64,000 nt of DNA from Mesorhizobium sp. Root102 (GTDB lineage: Bacteria; Pseudomonadota; Alphaproteobacteria; Rhizobiales; Rhizobiaceae), in assembly GCF_001425625.1 (NCBI RefSeq), contig NZ_LMCP01000003.1, positions 145,087-209,086 of the forward strand, in the 5' to 3' direction. The notes beneath the pieces are model-generated. The model did no database searches. It was not told the origin of the DNA and saw only the letters and a list, made by a program, of their open reading frames with translations. Below, piece after piece: positions 26,327 to 33,627 of the stretch (position 1 is its first letter; each line of letters starts with the position of its first letter). The position numbers and the translations under genes were made by a program.

Positions 26327-27217
26327 TTACGGTTGCGAAGAGCGCCCATCCGCCTGTTGCTGGAATTGCCGGTCGACGTTCATGCTTACTTCAGTGACCA
26401 GCTTGCGGCGAAGAGCAACAGCGTAGTCGTTTGGTCCCTTCGGCGTTATGACAAAGGCTTGGGATCCGCCAATGACCGATTTGGCAAAATAGGATGCCAA
26501 TGGTTGGTCGGGATTCTCGTCTTCCGTTGGAATAGCGATCGCGTTGATCGTGTATCCCTTGGCAATAGCGTTCAGCCTGCTCGGCTGAACGGGAAGTCCG
26601 TCGTTGTTCTCACCATTGGAAGAGATGTCGATTACTTTCTTGGCCGCCTTTCCGGGAAACTGGTCGAGCAGAAGACTTCCAACGTCGATGGCCGAAGAAA
26701 CGGATGTCCCGCTTCGCCCTCTACGAATATTGCCGGTATCGCCTCTCTTGCTGATCACCGAGGCGGCCGCTTTGGCATCTTCCAGCCCACAGATGCTTGT
26801 CCACGGCAGCACGATGCGTGTGTGGCCAGGGCTCGACCATTCAAAGTAGGCCACGCTGATGCAGCCAACATAATTCCGGGTGATGGCCGCGATAATCTCG
26901 GGCGAAGTGAGCGCCGCGGCATGTCCCTCGCGCTGCAGGTCGGCAATCTCCGGATCAATCGAGGACGAGAAATCAACCGCGAATACGATGGCAACATCGA
27001 CGTTGGCCGCGTGTGCCTGCGGTCCCCAAAACACCGAAGCGGCAAGCGTTCCCACCAATCTTAAATATGAACCGAACTGCTTTGCCGGCCCTCTGGCAGA
27101 TCGCTTCAACGACTTCAGAATGCCCCCGCGTACCGCCTGCGCCTGCTCTTGAAAAGGGACCAATGCTGACAAGGCACCTACGTCCTGATGCACATTTCCG
27201 AACATGTTATTCTCCAT
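26327..27217 (-). CDS. DUF1194 protein with von Willebrand factor A fold
   Basis: 296 residues. A hydrophobic segment ending in PQAHAANVDVA (about residues 52-72) is probably an export signal after an unusually long polar N-terminus; an internal start may be the true one. The mature part is a DUF1194 vWA domain with the metal-site motif DFSSSID (D-x-S-x-S) at its beginning. RRGRSGTSVSSAIDVGSLLL and KKVIDISSNGENNDG follow. The function is unknown; vWA domains bind partners through a metal ion. It is on the minus strand inside a flagellar region otherwise read from the + strand. Confidence 0.8.
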   Translation of the reverse strand: MENNMFGNVHQDVGALSALVPFQEQAQAVRGGILKSLKRSARGPAKQFGSYLRLVGTLAASVFWGPQAHAANVDVAIVFAVDFSSSIDPEIADLQREGHAAALTSPEIIAAITRNYVGCISVAYFEWSSPGHTRIVLPWTSICGLEDAKAAASVISKRGDTGNIRRGRSGTSVSSAIDVGSLLLDQFPGKAAKKVIDISSNGENNDGLPVQPSRLNAIAKGYTINAIAIPTEDENPDQPLASYFAKSVIGGSQAFVITPKGPNDYAVALRRKLVTEVSMNVDRQFQQQADGRSSQP

Positions 27218-27250
27218 CTCGACAACCGGTCGTTTTCAAAGCGTCCATTT

Positions 27251-27946
27251 TCAACATGTGGAAATTTGGCGAGGAGCCTTGGTCCCAACGCCGAACAGCA
27301 GCAGATCGGCCCTGGTCCATAAAAGATAACAGCCGAGCAAGGTCAGAGGCATGGCGAGTGCCGCGAAGGAGCCGCCCGACCAGACCTCCGGCAAAGCCCA
27401 GCCGAGTGCGACGCTTGTCGCCAAAATTGCGGGCAAACGGCTGGCGAGCACCGCACTACGGAAGGGATCGGGCCAGGCAGCCGGCCATAGTGGAACCGGC
27501 ATGCCCGGCTTGTGGAAGGTGCTGCCGAACTTGCCCAGCGCATGCAGCAGGCCGGACGTGGCCGCAAGCAGCGGGTCGCCAAGCAGCAACAGGGCAATGC
27601 CGAGCGCGATCGCGCCTATGCCCGACAGGAGATCGCCAGCACGGTTGAGGGCGGGATCGGGAGCGTCGGGCCTTGCCCATGCCCGGTGATAGACCTCGCC
27701 GCCCCAGAAGAAGATCAGGGTAGCCAGGGTCAGCGCAACGGTGCCATGGCTGCCGGCGAAATAGTCGATCATCGCCTTGATGACGCTGCTTCCCTCATGC
27801 AAGTCGACCGGCACGGTGGCAATCTGGATTGCAAGACCTACGATGAGGCCGAGCGCGTTGCCGCTGTTGTAGTAGCCGCCGGGTCCGTTCATGCGGACGC
27901 GAAACGCCGATACCAAACGTGCGAGCGGAATTACCCGCGCCTTCAT
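27251..27946 (-). CDS. Unknown integral membrane protein
   Basis: The ATG at 27946 has GAGGT about 8 bases upstream and gives 231 residues; the longer open frame contains no better start. Five hydrophobic segments are visible: ALGLIVGLAIQIATVPV, TVALTLATLIFFWGGE, GIGAIALGIALLLLGDPLLA, ILATSVALGWALP and LAMPLTLLGCYLLW. I do not recognise the family. It lies between the DUF1194 gene and the remains of an EamA transporter, all on the minus strand. Confidence 0.55.
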   Translation of the reverse strand: MKARVIPLARLVSAFRVRMNGPGGYYNSGNALGLIVGLAIQIATVPVDLHEGSSVIKAMIDYFAGSHGTVALTLATLIFFWGGEVYHRAWARPDAPDPALNRAGDLLSGIGAIALGIALLLLGDPLLAATSGLLHALGKFGSTFHKPGMPVPLWPAAWPDPFRSAVLASRLPAILATSVALGWALPEVWSGGSFAALAMPLTLLGCYLLWTRADLLLFGVGTKAPRQISTC

Positions 27947-28040
27947 CGCAGCGACCTCGCGACACGTCCGGTCGCCATCGACACGATCGAAGCCATCGGC
28001 GCGATGCCGAGTGGCGGTCGGGTTGGGAACAAGATTCGCA

Positions 28041-28413
28041 TCACCGGCAAGTGTCACCACGTTTCTCCAATGGACCTGAATTGAGGACGGGATTATCCCT
28101 CGCCCAGGCTGCAGGCACAGCCGCATGGGCAAGCGCCGCGTCGAAGGGAATCGGACCGGCCAGCGAGGGCGTGCGTACCCGCGGCGTTCGGTTCGACATC
28201 GCGACGGACAGGATCGCACCGAGAATGATCGCGGCACCCAGTGCGCCCGCGGGTGAGGTCCGTTCGCCAAGGAAGATCGCCGCGCCCAGCGCCCCGAAAG
28301 CCTGCCGCACTCGGCGCGTCGAGATGCGCAAGCACCATCTTTCGCGCGACATTTCCGAAGCCCCACAAAGCGGCTGCAAACAGCAGCAGCAAATTGGCTC
28401 TAGTCCTGGACAC
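28041..28413 (-). pseudogene. EamA-family transporter with internal deletion
   Basis: From a GTG at 28413 the minus strand reads SRTRANLLLLFAAALWGFGN then VARKMVLAHLDAPSAAGFR, the first helix of an EamA/DMT transporter. At about 28305, in a neighbouring frame, it continues FGALGAAIFLGERTSPAGAL then GAAIILGAILSVAMSNRT, which is the last helix pair of the same family. Roughly 200 residues between them are missing and the frames do not join. The gene is therefore dead. The region after the last helix stays open to a stop at 28041. Confidence 0.7.
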
Positions 28414-28566
28414 TCGCCACCCCCCGCGAGCCAAGCCCTTCGTTGACTCGCCCGCCCAATTAGCAAAGCCTAAATGGCCCACCGTTACGGCAGCGCTTGA
28501 GCGCGGGGGGCTTGCGGTTGCGAAGCGTTAGTTTTGAGTTAGAATTTCGTCAGGCTGGGGGAGAAA

Positions 28567-30552
28567 ATGCAAAATGAGGACAGCGGCGCCACAAATAGAA
28601 TCTCACTCTTCGGTGGTTTCCGGATCGAAAATGGAACAGCGGATCCGCTCCGGCTAACAGGGAAACGGGGCCCTGCGATCGTTGCTTATCTGGCCCGGTG
28701 TCATGGCATGGCAGCGACACGGGAGAGACTGGCTGATCTGTTTTGGGGTGACAGCGATAGCGAACACTCGCGCAACAGCCTGCGGCAAACCCTCAGCGTC
28801 CTGCGCCGTGATCTGTCACGCGCAGGTGTGGATCTTATCCAGTCCCGCGGGGAATTGATCGGCCTCGCGCCAGACGCGGTCCGGGTTGACGTTGAAGAAT
28901 TCGAAGCAGGGCTCTCGGCCCGTTCCGTGCAGGAACTCGAAAAGGCTCTGGCGAACTACACGGGGCCGTTCCTCGACGGGCTTTATCTGGGAAGCAATGG
29001 GTTCGATGACTGGGTCGCATCCGAACGCGACAGGCTGCTGAGCCGCGCACTTGAGGCCTTCGAAAAATTGGCACACCTCGTCGACGCGGAAGCCGGGGTC
29101 ATCCTGGCCGATCGTGTTCTGGCCATGGAACCGACGCGGGAAGAATCCTATCGACTCAAGATGGAATTGCTCCTCGCATGTGGCCAACGCGACAGGGCGC
29201 TCAGGACATATGAGGCTTGCAGAAGCATGCTGAAGAAGGAGTTCGGCGTCGACGTCGGCCCGCAGACGCGAGCACTTTGGCAATCCGTGCTGTCTGCCGC
29301 CGACACGGCGTCAAATGTACAGTCGGCAAATACTGCTCCAGCCAGCCAGCGCCTCGGGCGTCCATCGATCAGCGTTGCCGACTTCATCAATCTGACCGGA
29401 AAGCAAGGCGACGACTTTTTCGCCAAGGGACTCGTCCAGGACATCACCACAGCCCTCTCCGAGGTAGCCGATTATGTCGTGCTCTCCGCGCTTCCGCTCG
29501 TTGAGAAAAGCGACCCTGCCGAAGAAACCAAAGTCCCGGGAATGCTGCGGGCGCGATATGTGCTCAGCGGCAGCGTCCAGAGATCCGGCAACGGGCTGAG
29601 GGTGAACATCCAGCTTGTCGATGCCGCCGGCGGCCACAACGTCTGGGCCCAGAAGTTCGACGGCCACTCCGAGAACGCGCTGGAATTCCAGGACAAGATC
29701 GCACAGGCTGTTGTCCTGGCAGTGATCCTCGACCTTCAACTGACCAACTGGAAAGTCCGCGACAAGAGCCCGCCTGGTCCCCCTGAAGTGCGCAGGTTGG
29801 TGAACGAAGCTCTCATGAAGTATTTTGAGATGACCCGGGACTCGCTGTTGGTCGGGTTGGAGCTTGCCGAGAAGGCTGTCTCGATAGGTCCCGACAACGC
29901 TCGTGCGAAGCGGACGCTCTCGATCATAATTTCCATGGGCGTGGCGTTTGGCTCGCTGCCCCGGGAGCCGGGTCAGATCGAGCGTGCGGTCGAGCTTGCG
30001 GAAGCAGCGGTACGGGCGGTGCCTGACGACGAAATTGCCCGCTGCATCCTGTCATTCGCTCTCGAAAGTTCCGGCCGTATCGACGAGGCGATCGCCGAAT
30101 GCCAACATGCGATCAGCCTCAACCCAAGCTATCCGACCGGCCACGGCGACATTTCGATGCTCTTTGCGTTGCGTGGACAGGTCGGTGAGGCGGTGCGTGA
30201 GGCCAACGAGGCAATCCGGCTCGGAACGCATGACGTCATCGACTTCTGGCGTCACCATGGCCTGGTTGTGGCGCTCTTCGCCGGCGGAGACAACCAGCGG
30301 GCGCTCGAAGCCGCCCGCAAAGTGGTCAGGACAAAGCCGGGATTCGTTCGCGGCGCCCTCTATTGGGCCGCGGCCGCGTCGGCGACCGGGAACAACGAAG
30401 AGGCCTCACGGGCCATCCATCATTGCCTGTCACAACTTCCACATCTCAACATGGGTAATGTCTGCCCCGGCTTTGTGCCTCGTTATGTGAAGGACCATCA
30501 TCACACGAGATTCCTTGAAATGCTGTCGAGGGCTGGCCTTCCTGCTTCCTAG
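28567..30552 (+). CDS. SARP-type regulator with TolB-like and TPR regions
   Basis: 661 residues behind a strong GGGGGAG site. Residues about 12-105 form an OmpR-like winged helix (LTGKRGPAIVAYLARCHG, LADLFWGDSDSEHSRNSLRQ). Residues 110-245 form the bacterial transcriptional activator domain (DVEEFEAG, GLYLGSNGFDDWVASERDRL). Residues 270-390 resemble the TolB-like region of adenylate cyclase-associated regulators (VADFINLTGKQGDDFFAKGL, VLSGSVQRSG), and the rest is TPR-like helices. No cyclase domain is present. It is cytoplasmic and probably a DNA-binding activator; the target is unknown. It ends the second block interrupting the flagellar cluster. Confidence 0.85.
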   Translation: MQNEDSGATNRISLFGGFRIENGTADPLRLTGKRGPAIVAYLARCHGMAATRERLADLFWGDSDSEHSRNSLRQTLSVLRRDLSRAGVDLIQSRGELIGLAPDAVRVDVEEFEAGLSARSVQELEKALANYTGPFLDGLYLGSNGFDDWVASERDRLLSRALEAFEKLAHLVDAEAGVILADRVLAMEPTREESYRLKMELLLACGQRDRALRTYEACRSMLKKEFGVDVGPQTRALWQSVLSAADTASNVQSANTAPASQRLGRPSISVADFINLTGKQGDDFFAKGLVQDITTALSEVADYVVLSALPLVEKSDPAEETKVPGMLRARYVLSGSVQRSGNGLRVNIQLVDAAGGHNVWAQKFDGHSENALEFQDKIAQAVVLAVILDLQLTNWKVRDKSPPGPPEVRRLVNEALMKYFEMTRDSLLVGLELAEKAVSIGPDNARAKRTLSIIISMGVAFGSLPREPGQIERAVELAEAAVRAVPDDEIARCILSFALESSGRIDEAIAECQHAISLNPSYPTGHGDISMLFALRGQVGEAVREANEAIRLGTHDVIDFWRHHGLVVALFAGGDNQRALEAARKVVRTKPGFVRGALYWAAAASATGNNEEASRAIHHCLSQLPHLNMGNVCPGFVPRYVKDHHHTRFLEMLSRAGLPAS

Positions 30553-30673
30553 TCGAACCTGGCTACGCGACCGGGATCCGGAGAAACCAGATCAGGCCTG
30601 CCGCTTGGCAAGCCTGCCACAAGCTTGTTGAGGCATTGTCTGGCTAAGGAAAACCGACAAAAGGCGGACTTTC

Positions 30674-31246
30674 TTGGCGATTTCTCCACCCAGCGACATC
30701 GTTATGGATGTGGCCCGAGCCGTCGACCCGACGGATATCGAGGCCGCCCGTGCCGCGCTGACAAAGCGGGCCGGCGGTGCTTTGGGCACGTTCTCGGTAG
30801 ACACCGCCGCTTCGGTCGATGCCGGCTCGATCCTGTCGCGCGCCACCGCCGACAAGGCCGCCGCGTCAACCGACCCCGCCAAGAAATTCAAGAAATTCGA
30901 GGCGATGGTGCTGCAGACCTTCATCCAGAACATGCTGCCCAAGGACACCGAAGGCGTCTATGGCAAGGGCCTGGCTGGCGATATGTGGAAATCGCAGCTT
31001 GCCGAGCGGGTGGCCGACGTCATGGCAGAACGCGGCGGCATCGGCATCGCCAAGTCGATGCTCGCCGACCACTACCTCGAAGGCAAGCGCGTCGTGCCGG
31101 TCGGTCCGGTTTCGGGCGGGCCGGAAAAGACCGAGATCGATCAACAGAACAGCCTGTCAACCTCGCTGGTGCATGAATTGCAGCGCAGGGCGGCGCGGTC
31201 GATCACCGGTGACGAGGCGACCATCAAGACAGACATCAAGATCTAG
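30674..31246 (+). CDS. flgJ: FlgJ-type rod-binding protein
   Basis: 190 residues from TTG at 30674. The bases around the start (GACTTTCTTGGCGA) are the same as at the TTG start of flaB. The Rod-binding domain lies at about residues 65-130: KKFKKFEAMVLQTFIQNML, then YGKGLAGDMWKSQLAERVAD and GGIGIAKSMLADHYL. The peptidoglycan hydrolase domain of enterobacterial FlgJ is absent, as is usual in alphaproteobacteria; the transglycosylase encoded at 11360 could supply that activity. FlgJ caps the rod while it grows. Confidence 0.85.
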   Translation: MAISPPSDIVMDVARAVDPTDIEAARAALTKRAGGALGTFSVDTAASVDAGSILSRATADKAAASTDPAKKFKKFEAMVLQTFIQNMLPKDTEGVYGKGLAGDMWKSQLAERVADVMAERGGIGIAKSMLADHYLEGKRVVPVGPVSGGPEKTEIDQQNSLSTSLVHELQRRAARSITGDEATIKTDIKI

Positions 31247-31247
31247 G

Positions 31248-31289
31248 GCATGCGCCGGAACCGGGAACCGGTTTTGGGAAAGATCATGC
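31248..31289. repeat. Rhizobial short palindromic repeat
   Basis: The 42 bases begin GCATGCGCCGGAACC and end GGGAAAGATCATGC. On the minus strand this resembles the common rhizobial intergenic element GCATGATC...AAAACCGGTTCCC...CATGC, including the AAAACCGGTTCCC core. It sits between flgJ and flgN. Assignment is from memory of that element type, not from a search. Confidence 0.5.
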
Positions 31290-31344
31290 TCAACCACCGA
31301 GATAGTGCGTATCCGAGTTTCAATCTAACCAGACCGGGATTTTC

Positions 31345-31770
31345 ATGGCCGACTTTTCGGAATTCACCCCCAACCTGCCAGCCCGCACGACCACGTCGGA
31401 AGCGCCGATCCCGTTCGCGCGGCCTGGCAACCTCGCCGCCATCATCGGCCGCATCGAGGAAGTGGTCGAGGAAGAGACGGCCGGCATCCGCAACGCCACC
31501 AACTACGATCTCAAGGCGTCGAACGCCCGCAAGAGCCGCTACCTCTACGAGCTGACCCGCGCCATGAAGGGCGGCAGCGAAGCCGAATTCCTCGAACAGC
31601 ACCGCGAGGGCCTGACCCGGCTGCGCCAGAAGCTGGCGAAGAACGAGGCAGCGATCCTGGCGCACCTCAGCGCGGTCAACGAAGTTGCCAGCCTGCTGCG
31701 GCACGCCATCCAGCGCGCGGAAACCGACGGCACTTATTCCGCCGGCGAGTTCGGCTGGATAAAGGCATGA
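31345..31770 (+). CDS. FlgN-like flagellar export chaperone
   Basis: 141 residues, helical and charged. The centre (LAAIIGRIEEVVEEETAGIR, NARKSRYLYELTRAMKG) and the second half (LTRLRQKLAKNEAAILAHLS, AVNEVASLLRHAIQRAE) have the FlgN pattern. FlgN-like proteins protect FlgK and FlgL before export and hand them to FlhA. It follows the rod-binding gene by about 100 bases (with a palindromic repeat between them) and precedes a FliL-like gene. Confidence 0.7.
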   Translation: MADFSEFTPNLPARTTTSEAPIPFARPGNLAAIIGRIEEVVEEETAGIRNATNYDLKASNARKSRYLYELTRAMKGGSEAEFLEQHREGLTRLRQKLAKNEAAILAHLSAVNEVASLLRHAIQRAETDGTYSAGEFGWIKA

Positions 31771-31867
31771 TGCTGAACGCAAGGGACACATCGGCGATCC
31801 TGCCCAGGCTAGAGGGGAGTGCCGCGTTGCCATTGCAAGGGAATGACCAAGGGGATGGCAAGGCCTG

Positions 31868-32383
31868 ATGATCAAGGTCATCGCCATAGCCGTCTGGATC
31901 TGCGCCGCCACGCTGGGAGCCGTGTTCTATTCCTTCCAGGCGGCCGGTGAGCGCGGTGTCGGCGAAAAGCCGAAGCCGATGCTGGGCGGCCTCGACTACG
32001 TCAAGACCGACATCATTTCGGTGCCGCTGATCCGCGATTCCCAGATCGGGGGCTATTTCCTGACCAAGCTCGTCTACACGGTCGAACCCGAGCAGATAAA
32101 GAAGCTGTCCATTCCGGCGGAAGCGCTGATCACTGACCAAGTCTACTCCTACCTTTATTCCAATCCGCAGATCGACTTCACCAACAAGGCGACGATCGAT
32201 CTCGATGCCTTCCGTGCAGCGATCCGCGATACCGTCAACGCGCGTGTCGGCGCACCCTTGGTGCATGAGGTTCTGATCGATCAGGTCAATTTCCTCTCTA
32301 AGGACGAAATCCGCGACAACTGGCTGCGCCGCAAGAAAAGCGAGACGGCGAGCGAAATGACCAAGCCGTTCAAGGAACACTGA
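31868..32383 (+). CDS. Membrane-anchored protein of the flagellar region, possibly FliL-like
   Basis: 171 residues with one N-terminal membrane helix (VIAIAVWICAATLGAVFYSF) and a periplasmic domain: GGYFLTKLVYTVEPEQIKKL, ITDQVYSYLYSNPQIDF, DLDAFRAAIRDTVNARVGAP and a terminal LIDQVNFLSKDEIRDNW. The topology and the late helix-strand pattern resemble FliL and its stomatin-like fold, but sequence identity is not obvious to me. It follows the FlgN-like gene closely, so a motility role is likely. A true fliL is already present at 1087. Confidence 0.5.
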   Translation: MIKVIAIAVWICAATLGAVFYSFQAAGERGVGEKPKPMLGGLDYVKTDIISVPLIRDSQIGGYFLTKLVYTVEPEQIKKLSIPAEALITDQVYSYLYSNPQIDFTNKATIDLDAFRAAIRDTVNARVGAPLVHEVLIDQVNFLSKDEIRDNWLRRKKSETASEMTKPFKEH

Positions 32384-32581
32384 GTTGCCCAGCTCACAGG
32401 CCCCGATCGCATCGGGCCTCAGCCGCCGCGAGGGCAGGAACCAGCCACCGGAATCCGCGTTGACGTAAACGTCAACCCAAAGCTATATGCGGCAACGACC
32501 GTGATCGCGAAACCGCGGCATGGGCTTCGGCTGGATCGAAGCGCCGTTGCGAGACAGATGCAACCAGACAAGGAGAACAGC

Positions 32582-32866
32582 GTGAGCGTTCAGGAGATTG
32601 CCGAGAAGATCAAGTCGCGCGTGGCAAGCAGCGGGTTCGATCGTTCCGTAAAATTCGACACCGGCAGCGACGGCGTCATCGTCATCGACGGCGCGACCGT
32701 TTCGACATCAGATGCACCCGCCGACTGCACCATCAAGCTCTCGCTTGACGATCTGGATTCGCTGATCGCTGGCGACCTGAACCCAACCATGGCGTTCATG
32801 ACCGGCAAGATAAAGGTCGAAGGCGACATGACCGTCGCCATGGCGCTCAGCCAGTTGATCGGCTGA
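32582..32866 (+). CDS. SCP2 sterol-binding family protein
   Basis: 94 residues from GTG at 32582 with AAGGAG 6 bases upstream. The fold is the small SCP2 type: VQEIAEKIKSRVASSGFDRS, VKFDTGSDGVIVIDG, then CTIKLSLDDLDSLIAGDLNP and FMTGKIKVEGDMTVAMAL. It is soluble and probably binds lipids or fatty acyl chains in a hydrophobic tunnel. A strong terminator follows. Confidence 0.9.
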   Translation: MSVQEIAEKIKSRVASSGFDRSVKFDTGSDGVIVIDGATVSTSDAPADCTIKLSLDDLDSLIAGDLNPTMAFMTGKIKVEGDMTVAMALSQLIG

Positions 32867-32882
32867 AGGCATCCAGACAAGA

Positions 32883-32907
32883 AAACGCCGCCAGATGGGC
32901 GGCGTTT
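32883..32907. terminator. Terminator between convergent genes
   Basis: AAACGCCGCC-AGATG-GGCGGCGTTT is a perfect 10-bp stem 16 bases after the SCP2 stop and 16 bases before the end of the acetyltransferase gene on the other strand. A-rich and T-rich flanks on both sides let it serve both directions. Confidence 0.8.
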
Positions 32908-32923
32908 GAGGCGGCTTGAAGCA

Positions 32924-33523
32924 TCAGGCCGCCGAATTCAGTTCCAGCGCCTTCAGCTTGCGGCCGGCAGCCTTCAGCGTGCCGTGCACGCCGTCAAGCG
33001 CGCCTTCCACCAGTTCCAACGCCAGCAAGCGGTGCCGCTCATAGGGCCCCGGCATGGCGAGCGAACCGGTCCCGGCACCCGAGAAGCCGAAGCGTCCATA
33101 ATAGGGTGCATCTCCGACCAGCAGGATCGCCGCGTGGCCAAGACGCGCCGCCTCGGCGATAGCATGGCGCATCAGCGCCGAGCCGATGCCGGCGCTCTTG
33201 AGGGACGGATCGACGGCGAGCGGGCCAAGCAGCAGCGCGGCCTTGCCGCTCTCGCCCAGCGTGACATCCCACAGCCGCACCGTGCCAGCCACACCGCCCG
33301 ATGCAACGCGTGCAACGAAGGCCAGGCCTTCCGAAGGCCGACGGCCGCGCCGCAGCTTCTCCGACGACTTTTTCCGCCGCTTCGGCCCCATGGCCTCGTC
33401 CAACAGGGCTTCACGCGCGGCGATGTCAGTCGCGGTTTCGGCAACAATGGCAATGGCGCTCTCTCCCTCAAGGGGGGAGATTCCGCGCGCAGCGCCGTCA
33501 ACGATAAAATTTGCAATGTCCAT
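32924..33523 (-). CDS. GNAT-family N-acetyltransferase
   Basis: 199 residues. The N-terminal part (ETATDIAAREALLDEAMGPK) and the acetyl-CoA binding region LGPLAVDPSLKSAGIGSALM followed by AILLVGDAPYYGRFGFSG are typical of the YhbS-like GNAT group; the substrate is unknown. Residues 16-22 (SPLEGES) are encoded by a palindromic repeat (33462-33480) of the type usually found between genes, which may have lengthened the N-terminus. The gene is convergent with SCP2. Confidence 0.85.
   Translation of the reverse strand: MDIANFIVDGAARGISPLEGESAIAIVAETATDIAAREALLDEAMGPKRRKKSSEKLRRGRRPSEGLAFVARVASGGVAGTVRLWDVTLGESGKAALLLGPLAVDPSLKSAGIGSALMRHAIAEAARLGHAAILLVGDAPYYGRFGFSGAGTGSLAMPGPYERHRLLALELVEGALDGVHGTLKAAGRKLKALELNSAA
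33462..33480. repeat. Palindromic repeat inside the acetyltransferase gene
   Basis: TCTCCCTCAAGGGGGGAGA has arms TCTCCC and GGGAGA and resembles the short CTCCCCCT-type palindromes common between genes in Mesorhizobium. Here it lies in frame near the start of a coding region. Confidence 0.5.
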
Positions 33524-33569
33524 TTCCGCAATCCTTCACGAGCGGAGACTGTTCCACAGGCGAGCCCGG

Positions 33570-33627
33570 GCGGGCGATCTGTTCGCCCGCGCCGGATGAT
33601 CTGACCGTTCTTTCGAACCGTCAGATC
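33570..33627 (-). terminator. Hairpins at the end of ornithine decarboxylase
   Basis: Read on the minus strand, a 12-bp stem with one mismatch (33598-33627, containing the odc stop codon) is followed by a perfect 8-bp stem GCGGGCGA/TCGCCCGC (33570-33590). No T-run follows, so termination is plausible but not certain. Confidence 0.4.

Noticed and set aside
26333..27064. Plus-strand open frame of 243 codons opposite the DUF1194 gene
   Set aside because: The minus strand has a complete vWA protein with its metal motif; the plus frame has no domain or start signal.
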